Part shown: positions 1-10,236 of the stretch, piece after piece | How positions within the stretch are numbered: the stretch's first letter is position 1 | Layout of the letters: every line of letters begins with the position of its first letter | DNA from: Progne subis subis | Taxonomy: Eukaryota > Chordata > Aves > Passeriformes > Hirundinidae | Assembly (NCBI GenBank): GCA_022316685.1 | Contig: JAKJHU010000560.1 | Coordinates: 62,001-126,000, forward strand | Direction: 5' to 3' | DNA: 64,000 nucleotides | Notes under the pieces: model-generated | The model's input: only the letters and a program-made list of their open reading frames with translations | What the model was told of the DNA's origin: nothing | Databases searched by the model: none | Translations under genes and position numbers: made by a program

Positions 1-656
1 ACAATTCCTGCAGCACTTGTAGGATGATCCTGCTCCCCAAGGGACGTTCCCATGGTGTGATGCTGTTTGCCCCCAGCCTGCCCACGGCCACCCTGGGGCT
101 GCTCACGGGGCTTTTCTCTGCTGAGCATTGGCCTGGGCGTGTTCTGGAGAGAGCCTGGGCAAGGAGCCTGGAGCCCCCAGGCCCTGCCCTGAGGCGTCAG
201 CGCTGCCCCAGCAGTGCCCATGGCCTGTCTCTGCTGCAGCCCCGGCACTGCCACCCCCAGCACTGTGCCCGGCCCCGAGAGCACTCAGGCCCTACAGCAG
301 CACCAGGGCCAGGAGGGCAGCGGGGCAGGGGCACGGGAGCAGCACTGGCAACACCAAGTGCTGCTGCTGCTGGGCACAGCTGCTGTGCCAGCACTGATCT
401 GCCCCAGCTCTGCACACAGACATTGCTGCTGCAGCTCCAGAGAGGGGAACAAAATGCGGATCTCCAGTAAAAACTCTGCTGGGAGATCCTTTTTAGTTCA
501 TTTTAGTCAACCCAGAGCGCAGTCCATCATTGACACTGTCTGTGGCCATAGTGAAGATGTAGGGAAATAAAGTTGCACAAACCATGATCCTTTTTTGTAG
601 ATATTAGAAAAGTAAAATAAAGAAAGAGAACCTCCAAAAGGAAAAGACCAATGGAT
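1..656. other. GC-rich spacer, no gene recognised
   Basis: The first 480 bases are GC-rich with many CTG/CAG-type words, and they are open in several frames at once, which is typical of base composition rather than coding. Parts (about 200-310) resemble the inverted and direct counterparts near 19290-19640 and 35600-35940, which also lie just beyond the 3' ends of the other two olfactory receptor copies. From 480 to 656 the sequence becomes AT-rich and leads into the receptor's 3' region. No gene is supported. Confidence 0.6.
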
Positions 657-662
657 TTTATT
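657..662 (-). promoter_or_regulatory. Polyadenylation signal of the intact olfactory receptor
   Basis: The minus strand reads AATAAA about 31 bases after the receptor stop codon at 693. The inverted paralogue keeps AATAAA at 18711-18716, at nearly the same distance from its stop, which supports a shared 3' end. Use of the signal is inferred. Confidence 0.55.
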
Positions 663-692
663 ACAAGTGATATGCAGAAATTAAACAGCAAT

Positions 693-1625
693 CTAATGTT
701 TCTGAAATTGTCCAGTGATCAGTGTCCACACTGCAGCCTTGAGCTCCTGGTTCCTCAGGCTGTAGATGAGGGGGTTCAGGGCTGGAGGCACCACTGAGTA
801 CAGAACTGACAGGGACAGATCCAGGGATGGGGAGGAGATAGAGGGGGGCTTCAGGTAGGCAAATGTGCCAGTGCTGAGAAACAGGGAGACCACGGCCAGG
901 TGAGGGAGGCAGGTGGAAAAAGCTTTGTGCCTTCCCTGCTCAGAAGGGATCCTTAGAACCACCCTGAAGATCTGCACATATGAGAAAACTATGAACAGAA
1001 AACAGCAAAAAAATAAACAGATGGAAAACAAAAGAAGACCAAGTTCCCTGAGGTAGGATTTGGAGCAAGCGAGCGTGAGGATGTGTGGGATTTCACAGAA
1101 GAACTGGCCCAGGGCATTGCCCTTACACAGGGGCAGGGAAAATGTATTGGCTGTGTACAGCAGAGCATTGAGAAAGGCACTGGCCCAGGCAGCTGCTGCC
1201 ATGTGGGCACAAGCTCTGCTGCCCAGGAGGGTCCCGTAGTGCAGGGGTTTGCAGATGGACACGTAGCGGTCATAGCACATGATGGTCAGGAGGAAATACT
1301 CTGCTGAAATGAAAAACACAAACAGAAACAGCTGTACAGCACAACCTGTGTAGGAGATGGTCCTGGTGTCCCAGAGGGAATTGTGCATGGCTTTGGGGAC
1401 AGTGGTGAGGATGGAGCCCAGGTCGGTGAGGGCCAGGTTGAGCAGGAAGAAGAACATGGGCGTGTGCAGGAGGTGGCCGCAGGCTACGGCGCTGATGATG
1501 AGGCCGTTGGCCAGGAGGGCAGCCAGGGAGATGCCCAGGAAGAGGCAGAAGTGCAGGAGCTGCAGCTGCCGCGTGTGTGCCAATGGCAGCAGGAGGAAGT
1601 GGCTGATGGAGCTGCTGTTGGACAT
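693..1625 (-). CDS. Olfactory receptor, family 14-like (avian gamma-c clade), intact
   Basis: This is a single-exon odorant receptor, a seven-transmembrane class A GPCR of the sensory-neuron plasma membrane that would couple to the olfactory G protein. The protein is 310 residues, the normal length. Visible hallmarks are an N-glycosylation site at N3, LHTPMFFFLL at 53-62 at the start of TM2, the TM3 cysteine C95, MCYDRYVSICKPLHY at 116-130 (the MAYDRYVAIC box), SYVQIF at 215-220, KAFSTCLPHL at 234-243, and PPALNPLIYSLRN at 280-292 in TM7. The frame stays open 34 codons further upstream, but I chose the ATG at 1625. All three copies share this start, and a splice-acceptor-like CTGCAG sits at 1649-1654 on this strand, as expected for an OR with a 5'UTR intron. 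The family call is strong. The subfamily and ligand are not known from sequence. Confidence 0.93.
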   Translation of the reverse strand: MSNSSSISHFLLLPLAHTRQLQLLHFCLFLGISLAALLANGLIISAVACGHLLHTPMFFFLLNLALTDLGSILTTVPKAMHNSLWDTRTISYTGCAVQLFLFVFFISAEYFLLTIMCYDRYVSICKPLHYGTLLGSRACAHMAAAAWASAFLNALLYTANTFSLPLCKGNALGQFFCEIPHILTLACSKSYLRELGLLLFSICLFFCCFLFIVFSYVQIFRVVLRIPSEQGRHKAFSTCLPHLAVVSLFLSTGTFAYLKPPSISSPSLDLSLSVLYSVVPPALNPLIYSLRNQELKAAVWTLITGQFQKH

Positions 1626-4540
1626 TTGCTGTCTCTGGAAATCCCAACCTGCAGACACAGGAAAAAGACAGTGCCATTTTAGGGGAGAATTAGCATAGAA
1701 GAGACAAAGCCCTTTCTCATAGACCATTTCCTGTCACTAAACACCTCCCCGTTGTCTATGTCATGGAGACTTTCCTTCACCTTTGTCTGCTGTATCCCTG
1801 CTGCCAGATGCTCAGGAATGAGCCACACCTGGTCCTGCAGGACACTGGGGAGTCAGCCCTGACCCCCAGTCAGTGCAGGGGAACAGTGAGGGCAGGGGCC
1901 AGTCCTGGTGATTGAACTTGAATGAAGAATCTCCTCCTAAGGCACCGGAGCTGCCACAGTGAAGGGATGGTGATTGCAGGAGGCAGAACAAGAGATTCTG
2001 CTGCACCTGGGAAGAACAGAGAGTCCAGTGAGGCAGGAGGATTGTCTGAGCCTTAGTGCAGACTGAGGCGAGCTGCTCTGTCCCTCTCTCCTGTTCCCAG
2101 CTGCACTGGACTTGCACCTTTCTGAGCTCCATTCCTGTGTTACCCTGGAAAGCCAGGAGACACTGCTGAGAGCAGAGGGATCCCTGGCACACAAAGTGGC
2201 TCCTGCCTTTCCCAAAGTCAGGAAGAGTCGGCTCATTCCCAGCCTGCCCTGCCCAGAGCTCCCCGGGGCAGAGGGAGCTGGGACACCCCATTGCTGTGCT
2301 CAGCCTGCACAGGAGGAGCCCAAGGGCTGGGCCTGAGCCTGCAGCTGGAACTGCCATTCCCAGAGAGCCCGTCAGCAATGCCAGGAGCACCTGGGCAAGG
2401 CAAGGAGAGAGAGAGCTGGGCCCTGAGGAAAAGCCTTTCCCTGCCCAGCCCTGCTCAGCCCCTGGCAGGCAGCAGCAGTGCAGGACAGTGGCCCTCAGGC
2501 CCTGGTCAGCAGGGAATGGGCACATGGCAGGAGAGATGCCCTTCATCTCTGGGGCTGCTCTGCCGGCCCAGGAGGGGACTGAGGGCCCCGAGCCCCCGGG
2601 CTGAGGGCTGTGCTGGCTGCGAGGGGACACAAGAGCTGTGCTGCTCAGGGCAGTGTGTGCCCTGCAGGGCAGGGCCGGCAGGTGCCACATCTCCCCTGCA
2701 GCAGGGCTTCCCTCAGCACTGCCTCCCTCCCTCCCTGCCCACGCCTCTGCTGCTGGAGCTGTCCCAGCCCGAGCTGTTCCTGTGGCCCCGGGCTCCTTCC
2801 CTGCCAGTGCTGCCAGAGCCCAGCCCAGCCCCTGGGCCAGCTCTGCCCTGCAGCTGCTCGGGGCTGCAGGGATTAAAGAACAGCTCCCCCAGGCCTGGGC
2901 ACCATGGAAAGGGGATGCTGCATGGATCTGGAGGCTGGGGAGCTGGAGGTACATGCTGAGGTTCCCAGGAAAATTGTGTCATGTTTTAAGAGCCTCAGTC
3001 CCTGTTCTGCCCTGCACAGATGAGTTTCCATTGCCACCAAGCTGAGCCAGGGGAAAGTGGGAGCACAGATTGAGGAACGTAGAGACACAAGCGAGAAACT
3101 CATGCCCTGAATGAGCTCATGAAAAATCCCCTCAGAAATGACCTGGGCATGAGCTGGAGCTCTGAGCAGCCCTGGCCTACACAGCACCCTCTCCACAGCA
3201 GCAGGACCTGCCCTGGCAGAAGTCACTCCTTGCTCCCACAGCTCCCCTCCACCATCCATGGGAGCTCCCAGGCAGGCTGAGAGCTGCCCCTGGCAGGTGG
3301 CAGATACCCTGGCCTGGCCAAGAGCCCTCAGGGCTGCAGGAGTTGCTCTGCACAACAGCCCTGGGCACCCCTGGCTGCAGCCCCAGCTTCAGCCCCTGCA
3401 GCCGTCCCTGGCAGCAGGAGCCGTCCTGCCCTGTCCCTCTGACGGTGCCCAGGGCAGCCTCACTCTGGAGCACATCCTCCCCCAAAGCAGAAAGGGCAGC
3501 AGAGCCATCCTTACAGTCATGTCAGTCCTGTCCTGGGTCAGCTTGAGGAGATCCCTGCAGCCAGAGACTGACTGTGTCAGGAGTGGTGAAGATTTCTCCA
3601 TGAATGAGCTCAGAATTTTCAAAACTTTTGAAGATTTATCGGTGAATATTCTCAGAATTATCCTTCATGTTGCTTTAGCCTCTGTCTGCTTCACTCCTGT
3701 TAGGTACCTGCAGGTAGTGCCCTCAGCCCTGCTGGGCTGGGAGAGGAGCTCAGGAGAAATGTCTTTTTGAAGCTTTCCTTGATTGCATGAGCTGCCTCTG
3801 TGCCAGGAGTTCGGTCCAGCTCAGCAGCACAGGCACAGCACAAGGACTTTAATTAGTTTCTTGGGGCTTTTGATGTTTACATCAGGCTCAGTCCCTGAAA
3901 GTGTTCAAACAACTTTTCAAGAACTCCAAATAATAATGAAACACTGAAGTTTCTCCAAGTTAAATGGGTCCCATTGAGGGACACGACTGAGAAAGTGTCC
4001 CCGGGTTCCAGTCAGAGCAGAACACTGCAGGCAGTGATGACAGGTGGGGACAAACAAGGCAAAGGTGTTTCTGATGCTCAGCAAACCTGCATGTGTTTCA
4101 GGAATGCAAAGGGCCAAGGCCTGAGCCCCAGCCCCTGCCAAGGCAGATCCTGTCCCTCCCTCAGTGCTCAGGGCTCTTCCCGGGACACTGAGATGTGGGG
4201 ATGTGCAATGCCAAGGGCAGCACCATGGGGCGGCCCCTGCCAGGCTGCTGAGCAGGGACAAGGAGGCAATGAGGCCCCAGGCCTGCCAGGGTCACTTGTC
4301 TCCTGCTCATGGCTCAGGCCCAGGGCCAGCAGCCATTGGCCCAAGTGCTGCAGGAGTTGGCTGTGTCAGGGCCTTTCAGCTGCTGCCCATCCCTGTGCCC
4401 TCTCCAGCCCAGGCTGTCCTACGGTGTCCATGCCCTGCGCCTCTGTCCCTGCAGGCTGTCGTCATCCCCCGGCTGCCCCACCTCGCTGGCCCCTTCCTTT
4501 GCTGACAGCTCTGCGTCCTGCCTGCCTCTGCAAAGCTTTG
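1626..4540. repeat. Upstream part of the olfactory-receptor segmental duplication, copy 1
   Basis: These 2.9 kb follow the receptor start and are GC-rich. They recur inverted at about 14880-17756 and, less completely, in direct orientation at 37111-39620. The 3960-4540 end is also found alone at 10540-11170 (inverted) and 47920-48520 (direct). Long open frames here, such as 1812-2954 on the minus strand, have close counterparts with indels in the other copies and no recognisable domain, so I treat them as non-coding. A distal promoter for the receptor would lie here, but none could be pointed to. Confidence 0.8.
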
Positions 4541-4904
4541 GGCTTGATACCAAAAGGGTAATTCCATTTCTACCCTGCTTGTGAAGTTTTAGCTGAGAAA
4601 CCAGTCACATAAAGGGGATGCTTTTCTTGTGAGGATGGTTGGAAGACAAAAAGAAGACATCTGGCTCCAGAGTGTAGTGACAGAAAAAACAAGGAGTGAA
4701 TCTGGGAAGTTCCAGTGGCTTTTGTGGAAATGTGTAACTATAAATACACATTGAGTGACTGTATGTAAGCAACACCCTGGTAGAATTACATATTCATGTA
4801 AGGTTAGGAGTTACCCCTCACTAGATCTGAGGCCTGAATCAAGGATACCCTCCTAAACAGCAAATTAGTGTTGACTCTTATTCTGATATTTCAGATATTT
4901 GGTG

Positions 4905-5492
4905 ATGGCGGGGCCTCACAGAATCAAGGAGTCTCCTGTGACACTGTGCAAACTCATGGAACAAAGGGTCCATTTGGACACAGCAGAACCTCGTGGAACT
5001 AAAATCCATTTGGCACTTTGGGGCCACATTGAAGCAATGGTCCCCTGTGATACTGCAGTCCCAAGGAAACCACTGTGACAATGAGAAACCTCTTGGAACC
5101 AAGGAGCCATTTCTGACACAGCAAGGCCTCGTGGAACCATGGGTCCATTGTGACACTGCGGAGCCTCACAGAACCAAGGTGACCATGGTACAGTACAGAA
5201 CCTCATGGAACCAAGGGTGCATTATTAATGTGTGTGGCCACATGGAACCATGAGCCACTGTGACACAGTGTGGCCACATGGAACCAAGGGGCCATTGTGA
5301 CACTGAGGATCCAAGGAGCCCATTGTGATTGAGGAACCTCATGGAACCAAGAATCATTGTTACACTGTGGAGCCTTGTGGAACCAAGGGGACCACAGTGA
5401 CATTGTGGGGCCTCATGGAACAATGGAGACTCTTCTGACACTTTGGGACCCACTGGAACCAAGGGGCCATTATAGCATGGCAGGGCCTTCAG
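4905..5492 (+). repeat. 37-38 bp minisatellite array 1
   Basis: Imperfect tandem units of 37-38 bp contain the words CATGGAACCAAGG and CCATTGTGACAC, here reading on the plus strand. About 15 units are present. The same array recurs direct at 48868-49456 and inverted within 9660-10236. Confidence 0.9.
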
Positions 5493-5589
5493 TAGTGGAT
5501 GGAGAAGTGGATCTTCCACAAATCAACCCCCAGAGCCTGACATGGGGACAAGGGGCTGGGCTGTGTGACCAGGACATCAAGGACGTGCA

Positions 5590-5890
5590 TTATCCAGGTC
5601 ACTCTGGCCTGGCTTGGGTTCCTCAGGGCAGGAAAGATGTCTGGCAGCTGAAGCAGGGTTAGGGAAGGGCCCCAAGGTGGGGCTGGAGCCCTTTGACTGT
5701 GAGCAGAGGCTGAGGGAGCTGGGCTTGTCCAGCCCAGAGCAGGGAAGGCTGAGGGGCTCCTCATGCCAGCCTGGCAGTGCCACCAAGGAGGTGATGGAGA
5801 ACACAGAGCCAGGCTCTTCACCGGGGGCCTGGTGGGAGAAAAAAGACAATGGATGGAAGAGGCAAGAGAGGAGCTTCAGCCAGGAGAGGA
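5590..5890 (+). mobile_element. CR1-type LINE fragment
   Basis: The words CTGAGGGAGCTGGGCTTGT and GTGATGGAGAACACAGAGCC, and the order of the blocks around them, match the 3'-proximal part of avian CR1 LINEs. The fragment is 5'-truncated and diverged and has no coding capacity. A close copy lies at 49550-49860 inside the partner duplication, so it predates that duplication. Confidence 0.6.
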
Positions 5891-7559
5891 AGAGATAAAA
5901 TTAATCAGGCTGGTTTCAACATTTCTCAACACCAAAAGCAGCCTGACTCCCTTCTTCATCCATGACTGGCAGCTTTGCACATAGGGCACTGTTGGAGCTG
6001 TTTTGACCTGCAGTCCAGGCAGAGCATCCTGATACAACACCTTGATTGTTCATATCTATCTATCATCTTTGTTGAAAACTGGTGTTGAGCAGAAATCCCT
6101 TGTGGATGGTGGATGGGGGATGGAGGATGTAGCTGGGACATTGCAAAGAAAGCTGAGGGAAGAATTGTGATGAGTATAAAATAGCATCATGATCAACTTT
6201 TGTTTGTTGGCAATGAAGAGAAACTTTCCTCAGCTGATCTGAGTCCCAGGGACTGGATGAGGGAAATGGTGGGGTGGGGGTAGGGACAAAGTGTGATTGA
6301 TTGTCAGCCATGAAGGGTCTGGATTTTGAGATGTATTCAGACTGCACTAGGAGGTGCTGGGGATCAATATCAACTGGGGATCACTGATATCAATCTATAA
6401 ACAGGAAAAGAAACCTAAACAGGACAAAAGAACTATTTCTTTATTGTTTTTAGTATAGTATATTCACTTTGAATACACTTCTGAAATCAGTCTCATTACC
6501 CACAGAAGATTAGAAGAGTTGAGTCACTCCCATGGGCTTTTCAAATTTTGGTGTTTTTTGAACAAATTTTTAATGAGCGATTGTCAACAGATTTCTCAAC
6601 TGAAGAACTCAAGGAAGAAGAGGCCTCTGGAAAAGTAAAATTCACCAGCAACTTCTAAGTGGCTGAGGATCCATTCTCATCCGAGCACAATGAACAGAAA
6701 TGGGCAGAGCTTTCTGGCTGCCCCAGCTTTGGGATGGGCCCTGGGCTTGGAGCAGGAACAGCTCCTGAGGGCCACAAGGCCGGGGCTGTTGTGCTGGCCT
6801 GGGCAGATGGCATGGCAGCAGGGCTGCAGAGCTCTCAGGATGTCCTGGAGAGGAGAGCAGGGCACACAGGGAGCCTCCTTTTCCCTTGGCCAGGCACCTT
6901 CCCCCATGGCTGGGGCTGAGCCCTCTCTGAGCTGCAGCTGCTGCTGTGCCCTTGCGAGGGGCTGAGGCCGTGGGCCCCTGCCCAGAGCAGCCTGCCCTGA
7001 GCAGAGCTGTGGGGCCAGAGCCGGCTGGGCTGTGCTGGGGAGAGGCCCTTGGTGCTGCCAAGAGCTCAGGGCAGCTGGCAGAGCTTGGAGGGAGCTGGGC
7101 TGGGCTGAGAGAGCCTGCCACAGAAACCATCAGTGTCCATCTCAGCCTGTGTGAGTGTGCAGGGGCCAAGAAAAGCACCCCAGGGTCCACGAGTTCTCTG
7201 TGTGGGAGCTGAGCTTGTGACCCCTGGAGCCCTTCCAAGTGCTAGGGCTGCACCTCCAGCTCCAGAGGAGATGGGACAGATGGGAGCAGAGACAAGTCGT
7301 TCCAGCTGGATTCTTTATCATATTTGCTTTTGCTTTACAGGTTTACCTGGATCCATATGTAGAGAATGTGTTTTGTGTCACATAACACTGTGGAATGATA
7401 AGAATAGTATTTTTCACCTCAACATAGTATTTCATACATAATATGCAATGAGAAAAAAAGAACCCCACATGTGATCTGAAGAACATCTGAGTTTTTCAGA
7501 GGATGAGAGGCTCATTGATGTTCCAGTAGTCAAACCTGTTGAAATCCTTTCCTCAGGGC

Positions 7560-7850
7560 TTCCTTGAGATGAGAGGTGACCACCAGAGGCTAAGGCCAGC
7601 CAGAGCTTGCTGTCCTTGCTGATTGTGTCTGGGACAATCCTTGCACAATCCTTGCAAGGATTTTTTCAGGGGGAGAGAGTATCAGTTTTGGCCATGGGCA
7701 CCTTGAAAGATAGATGGTTCTCTTCCACAGGAAGAACAGCATGAGACACCATTGCTCTAGCTGATGAGAGGCAGCCCTCATCATTCCAAGATCAGCTGGA
7801 CCTGTCAGCTGGCCCCTGGGAGGCCAAACTACACAGATCTGTTCCATCTC
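7560..7850 (+). repeat. ~185-bp satellite, about 1.5 units
   Basis: This carries the landmark blocks GGCCAGCCAGAGC, TTTTGGCCATGG and TCTTCCACAGGAAG of the ~185-bp repeat in the usual order. It directly precedes a minisatellite array, the same arrangement as at 63170-63445. Confidence 0.6.
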
Positions 7851-8278
7851 CCCTTGGTTCCATGAGGCCCTGTAGTGTCACAATGTTCTCCTTTGTTTCT
7901 GAGGTGTCACAATGGCCCCTTGCTTCCATGAGGCCCAGCAGGGTCACAATGGCCCTTTGGTTCTGTGGGGCCCTTTGGTGTCACCATGGTCTCCATGATT
8001 CCATGGAGCTTTGCAATGCCACAATGGTCTCCGTGTATCCACGGTGCCCTGCAGGATCACAATGGCCCTTTAATTCCACGAGGCCCTTGGGACCACGTGG
8101 CCCAACAGTGCCACCATGATACCCTTGGTTCCATGAATTCTCTCAGTGTCACAATGGCCCCTTGTTTCCATGAGGTCCCTGCCATGTCACCATGGCCCTT
8201 TCATTTCAGAAGGCCTCAAAGTGTCACACTGGTCTCTGTGGTTCTCTGGGGCCCCACATTGTCACCATGGTCTCCACA
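7851..8278 (-). repeat. 37-38 bp minisatellite array 2
   Basis: About 11 units are present, with GTGTCACAATGG on the plus strand, so the polarity is opposite to array 1. It is flanked on both sides by ~185-bp repeat units. A direct copy is at 63447-63885. Confidence 0.88.
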
Positions 8279-9115
8279 GGAAGGGAACCACAGAGCCCCA
8301 GCATTTCAGAGGCTGACGAACTGCAGTCGCTAGAGGCCAAGGCCAGGCACACCTGTCAGTGCTGGCAGGTTTGTATGAGAGCAACTCTTGCATATTTTAA
8401 ATTTTGAATGTTGAATCCCAGTTTCAGCCCTTTTTGCCTGATTAGAAGGTCAGTTGTTTTCCACAGAAAGGAAAGTAGGGAGCCCTAGTTTTTGGAAGGC
8501 ATCAGAGAGCTGGCCCTCAGGAGGCCAATGCCAGGCAGACCTGTCTGTAATGGCAGCTTTCATCTAGGGAAAATCTTTGGCTAGAGGACTTTAGGAGGTG
8601 GAATCTCAATGTCTGTCAGGGCATCTGGAGAAGAATGATTGTTCTTTTCCATAGGAAGGAAAGGGCAGAGCCCCAGTGTTTCACGGGAGTTTAGAGGCAA
8701 CCATTGGAGGCCAAGGCCAGCCATAGTTGTCCGTGCTGGCAGCATTTGTCTGGGAGAAATCCTTGCATATAGGAATTTTGGAGAAGTACCGTTTTTGGCC
8801 ATGGGGTCCTGTGCCAGGGGAACAGTTCTTTTCCATAAGGAAAGCACAGAGCCTCAGTGTTTGAAGGCAGGTGAGAGCCAGCTCTCAGGAAGACAAGGTC
8901 AGCCAGACTTGTTGGTAATGGTAGCTTTTGCGTGGGAGCAATCCCTAGATAGTGGGAAATTTGGAGGGGGAATCCCATTTGGCCATGGATGCTTGAACGA
9001 GAAGGGCAGTTCTTTTCCACTTGAAGGAAATCCCAGAGCCCCAGTGTTTCAGGAGTACATGATAAGAGACTCTTGTCATGCTCACATCAGTTGGAGAAGT
9101 CAGGCCAAGCCAAAC
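8279..9115 (+). repeat. ~185-bp satellite, about four tandem units
   Basis: The landmark TTTTCCAnnnGAAGGAAA...CAGAG recurs near 8456, 8639, 8825 and 9008, a spacing of 183-186 bp. Each unit also carries a GGCCAAGGCCAGCC-like block and a CTTTTGTCTGGGAG-like block. Units differ from one another by roughly 15-25 percent by eye. A partial unit at 8279-8400 joins the preceding minisatellite. Confidence 0.8.
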
Positions 9116-9130
9116 AGACCTGTTACCTGT

Positions 9131-10236
9131 TCCCTTGGATCCACAGGGCCCCACAGTGTAATAGTTGCCTCCTCTTTTCATGGGGCCCTGCAGTGCCACA
9201 ATGGTAATGTCATGTTGGCTCCCTGGTTCCATGAGGCCCAGATGTGTCACGCTGGCCCCTTGTTTCCATGGGGCCTAAGTGTCACAATGGCACAATTTGT
9301 TCAATGAGGCCTTTAGTGTCATAAGAGTCTCCATGATTCCATGAGGCCTTGCATTGTCACAACAGACCATTGGTTTCATTGAGCTCCACAGTGTCACTAT
9401 GGACCCCTTGGCTCCTCTATAAAGCTCTGAAATGCCACAATGGCCTTTTGATTTCACAGGGCCTCAAGGTGTACAAATGGCCTCAATTGGTTTGATGAGG
9501 CCCTGCTGTGTCACAATGGACATTTGGTTCTGTGATGCCCCATGGTGTCACAATGGTATTCTTGGTTCCACAGTGTCAGAATGGACCCTTCATCCCATGG
9601 ACACCCACAGTGTTCACTGGAGCCCCCTTGATTCCATGAGGCCCTGCCATGCTATAATGGCCCATTGGTTCCAGTGGGTCCCAAAGTGTCAGAAGAGTCT
9701 CCATTGTTCTATGAGGCCCCACAATGTCACTGTGGTCCCCTTGGTTCCACAGGGCCCCACAGTGTAATATTGGACTCTTGGTTCCATGAGGGTTCCTCAG
9801 TGTCACAAAGGTCTCCTTGGATCCTCAGTGTCACAATGGCCCCTTGGCTCATGTGGCCACGCTGTGCCACAATGGCTCATGGTTCCATGAGGCCACACAG
9901 TTTAACAATGCACCATTGTTCCAGGAGGTTCTGTACTATAATATGATCACCTTGGTTCTGTGAGGATCTGCAGTGTCACAATAGACCCATGGTTCCACGA
10001 GGCCTTGCTGTTTCAGAAATGGCTCCTTGGTTCCAAGAGGTTTCTCCGTGTCACAAGGTCTCCTCGGAGCCACAGTATCACAATGGACCACTGCTTCAAT
10101 GTGGTTCCAATGTGCCAAAATGGATTTTGGTTCCATGCGGGTCTTCTGTGTTAAAATGGACCCTTTGTTTTTCATGAGTTTCCACAGTGTCCTAGTAGAC
10201 TCCTTGGTTTGGTGCAGGCCCTGTCATCGCCAAATC
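9131..10236 (-). repeat. 37-38 bp minisatellite array 3
   Basis: About 29 units are present with GTGTCACAATGG on the plus strand. The 9660-10236 half is the inverted copy of array 1, including the same irregular units. Confidence 0.9.

Larger units (their letters stand above)
3960..7560 (+). repeat. Segmental duplication block, copy 1 (partner 47920-51120)
   Basis: Nearly the whole stretch from 3960 to about 7140 reappears in the same orientation at 47920-51120. It carries, in order, the GC-rich end of the receptor block, a minisatellite array, a CR1 fragment, an AT-rich segment and a GC-rich segment. The 3960-5500 part is also present inverted at 9660-11170, and 6230-7560 is present inverted at 41400-42720. 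No gene is visible; open frames in the GC-rich part (6642-7238) are shared in broken form among the copies. Confidence 0.8.

Noticed and set aside
1812..2954. 380-codon open frame on the minus strand upstream of the intact receptor
   Set aside because: GC-rich sequence is open in several frames, the duplicated copies carry indels that break it at different points, and no domain is visible.
4878..5519. Overlapping open frames of 60-117 codons in the minisatellite
   Set aside because: They are products of the 37-38 bp tandem repeat, occur on both strands and change frame from unit to unit. The same holds for all other arrays.
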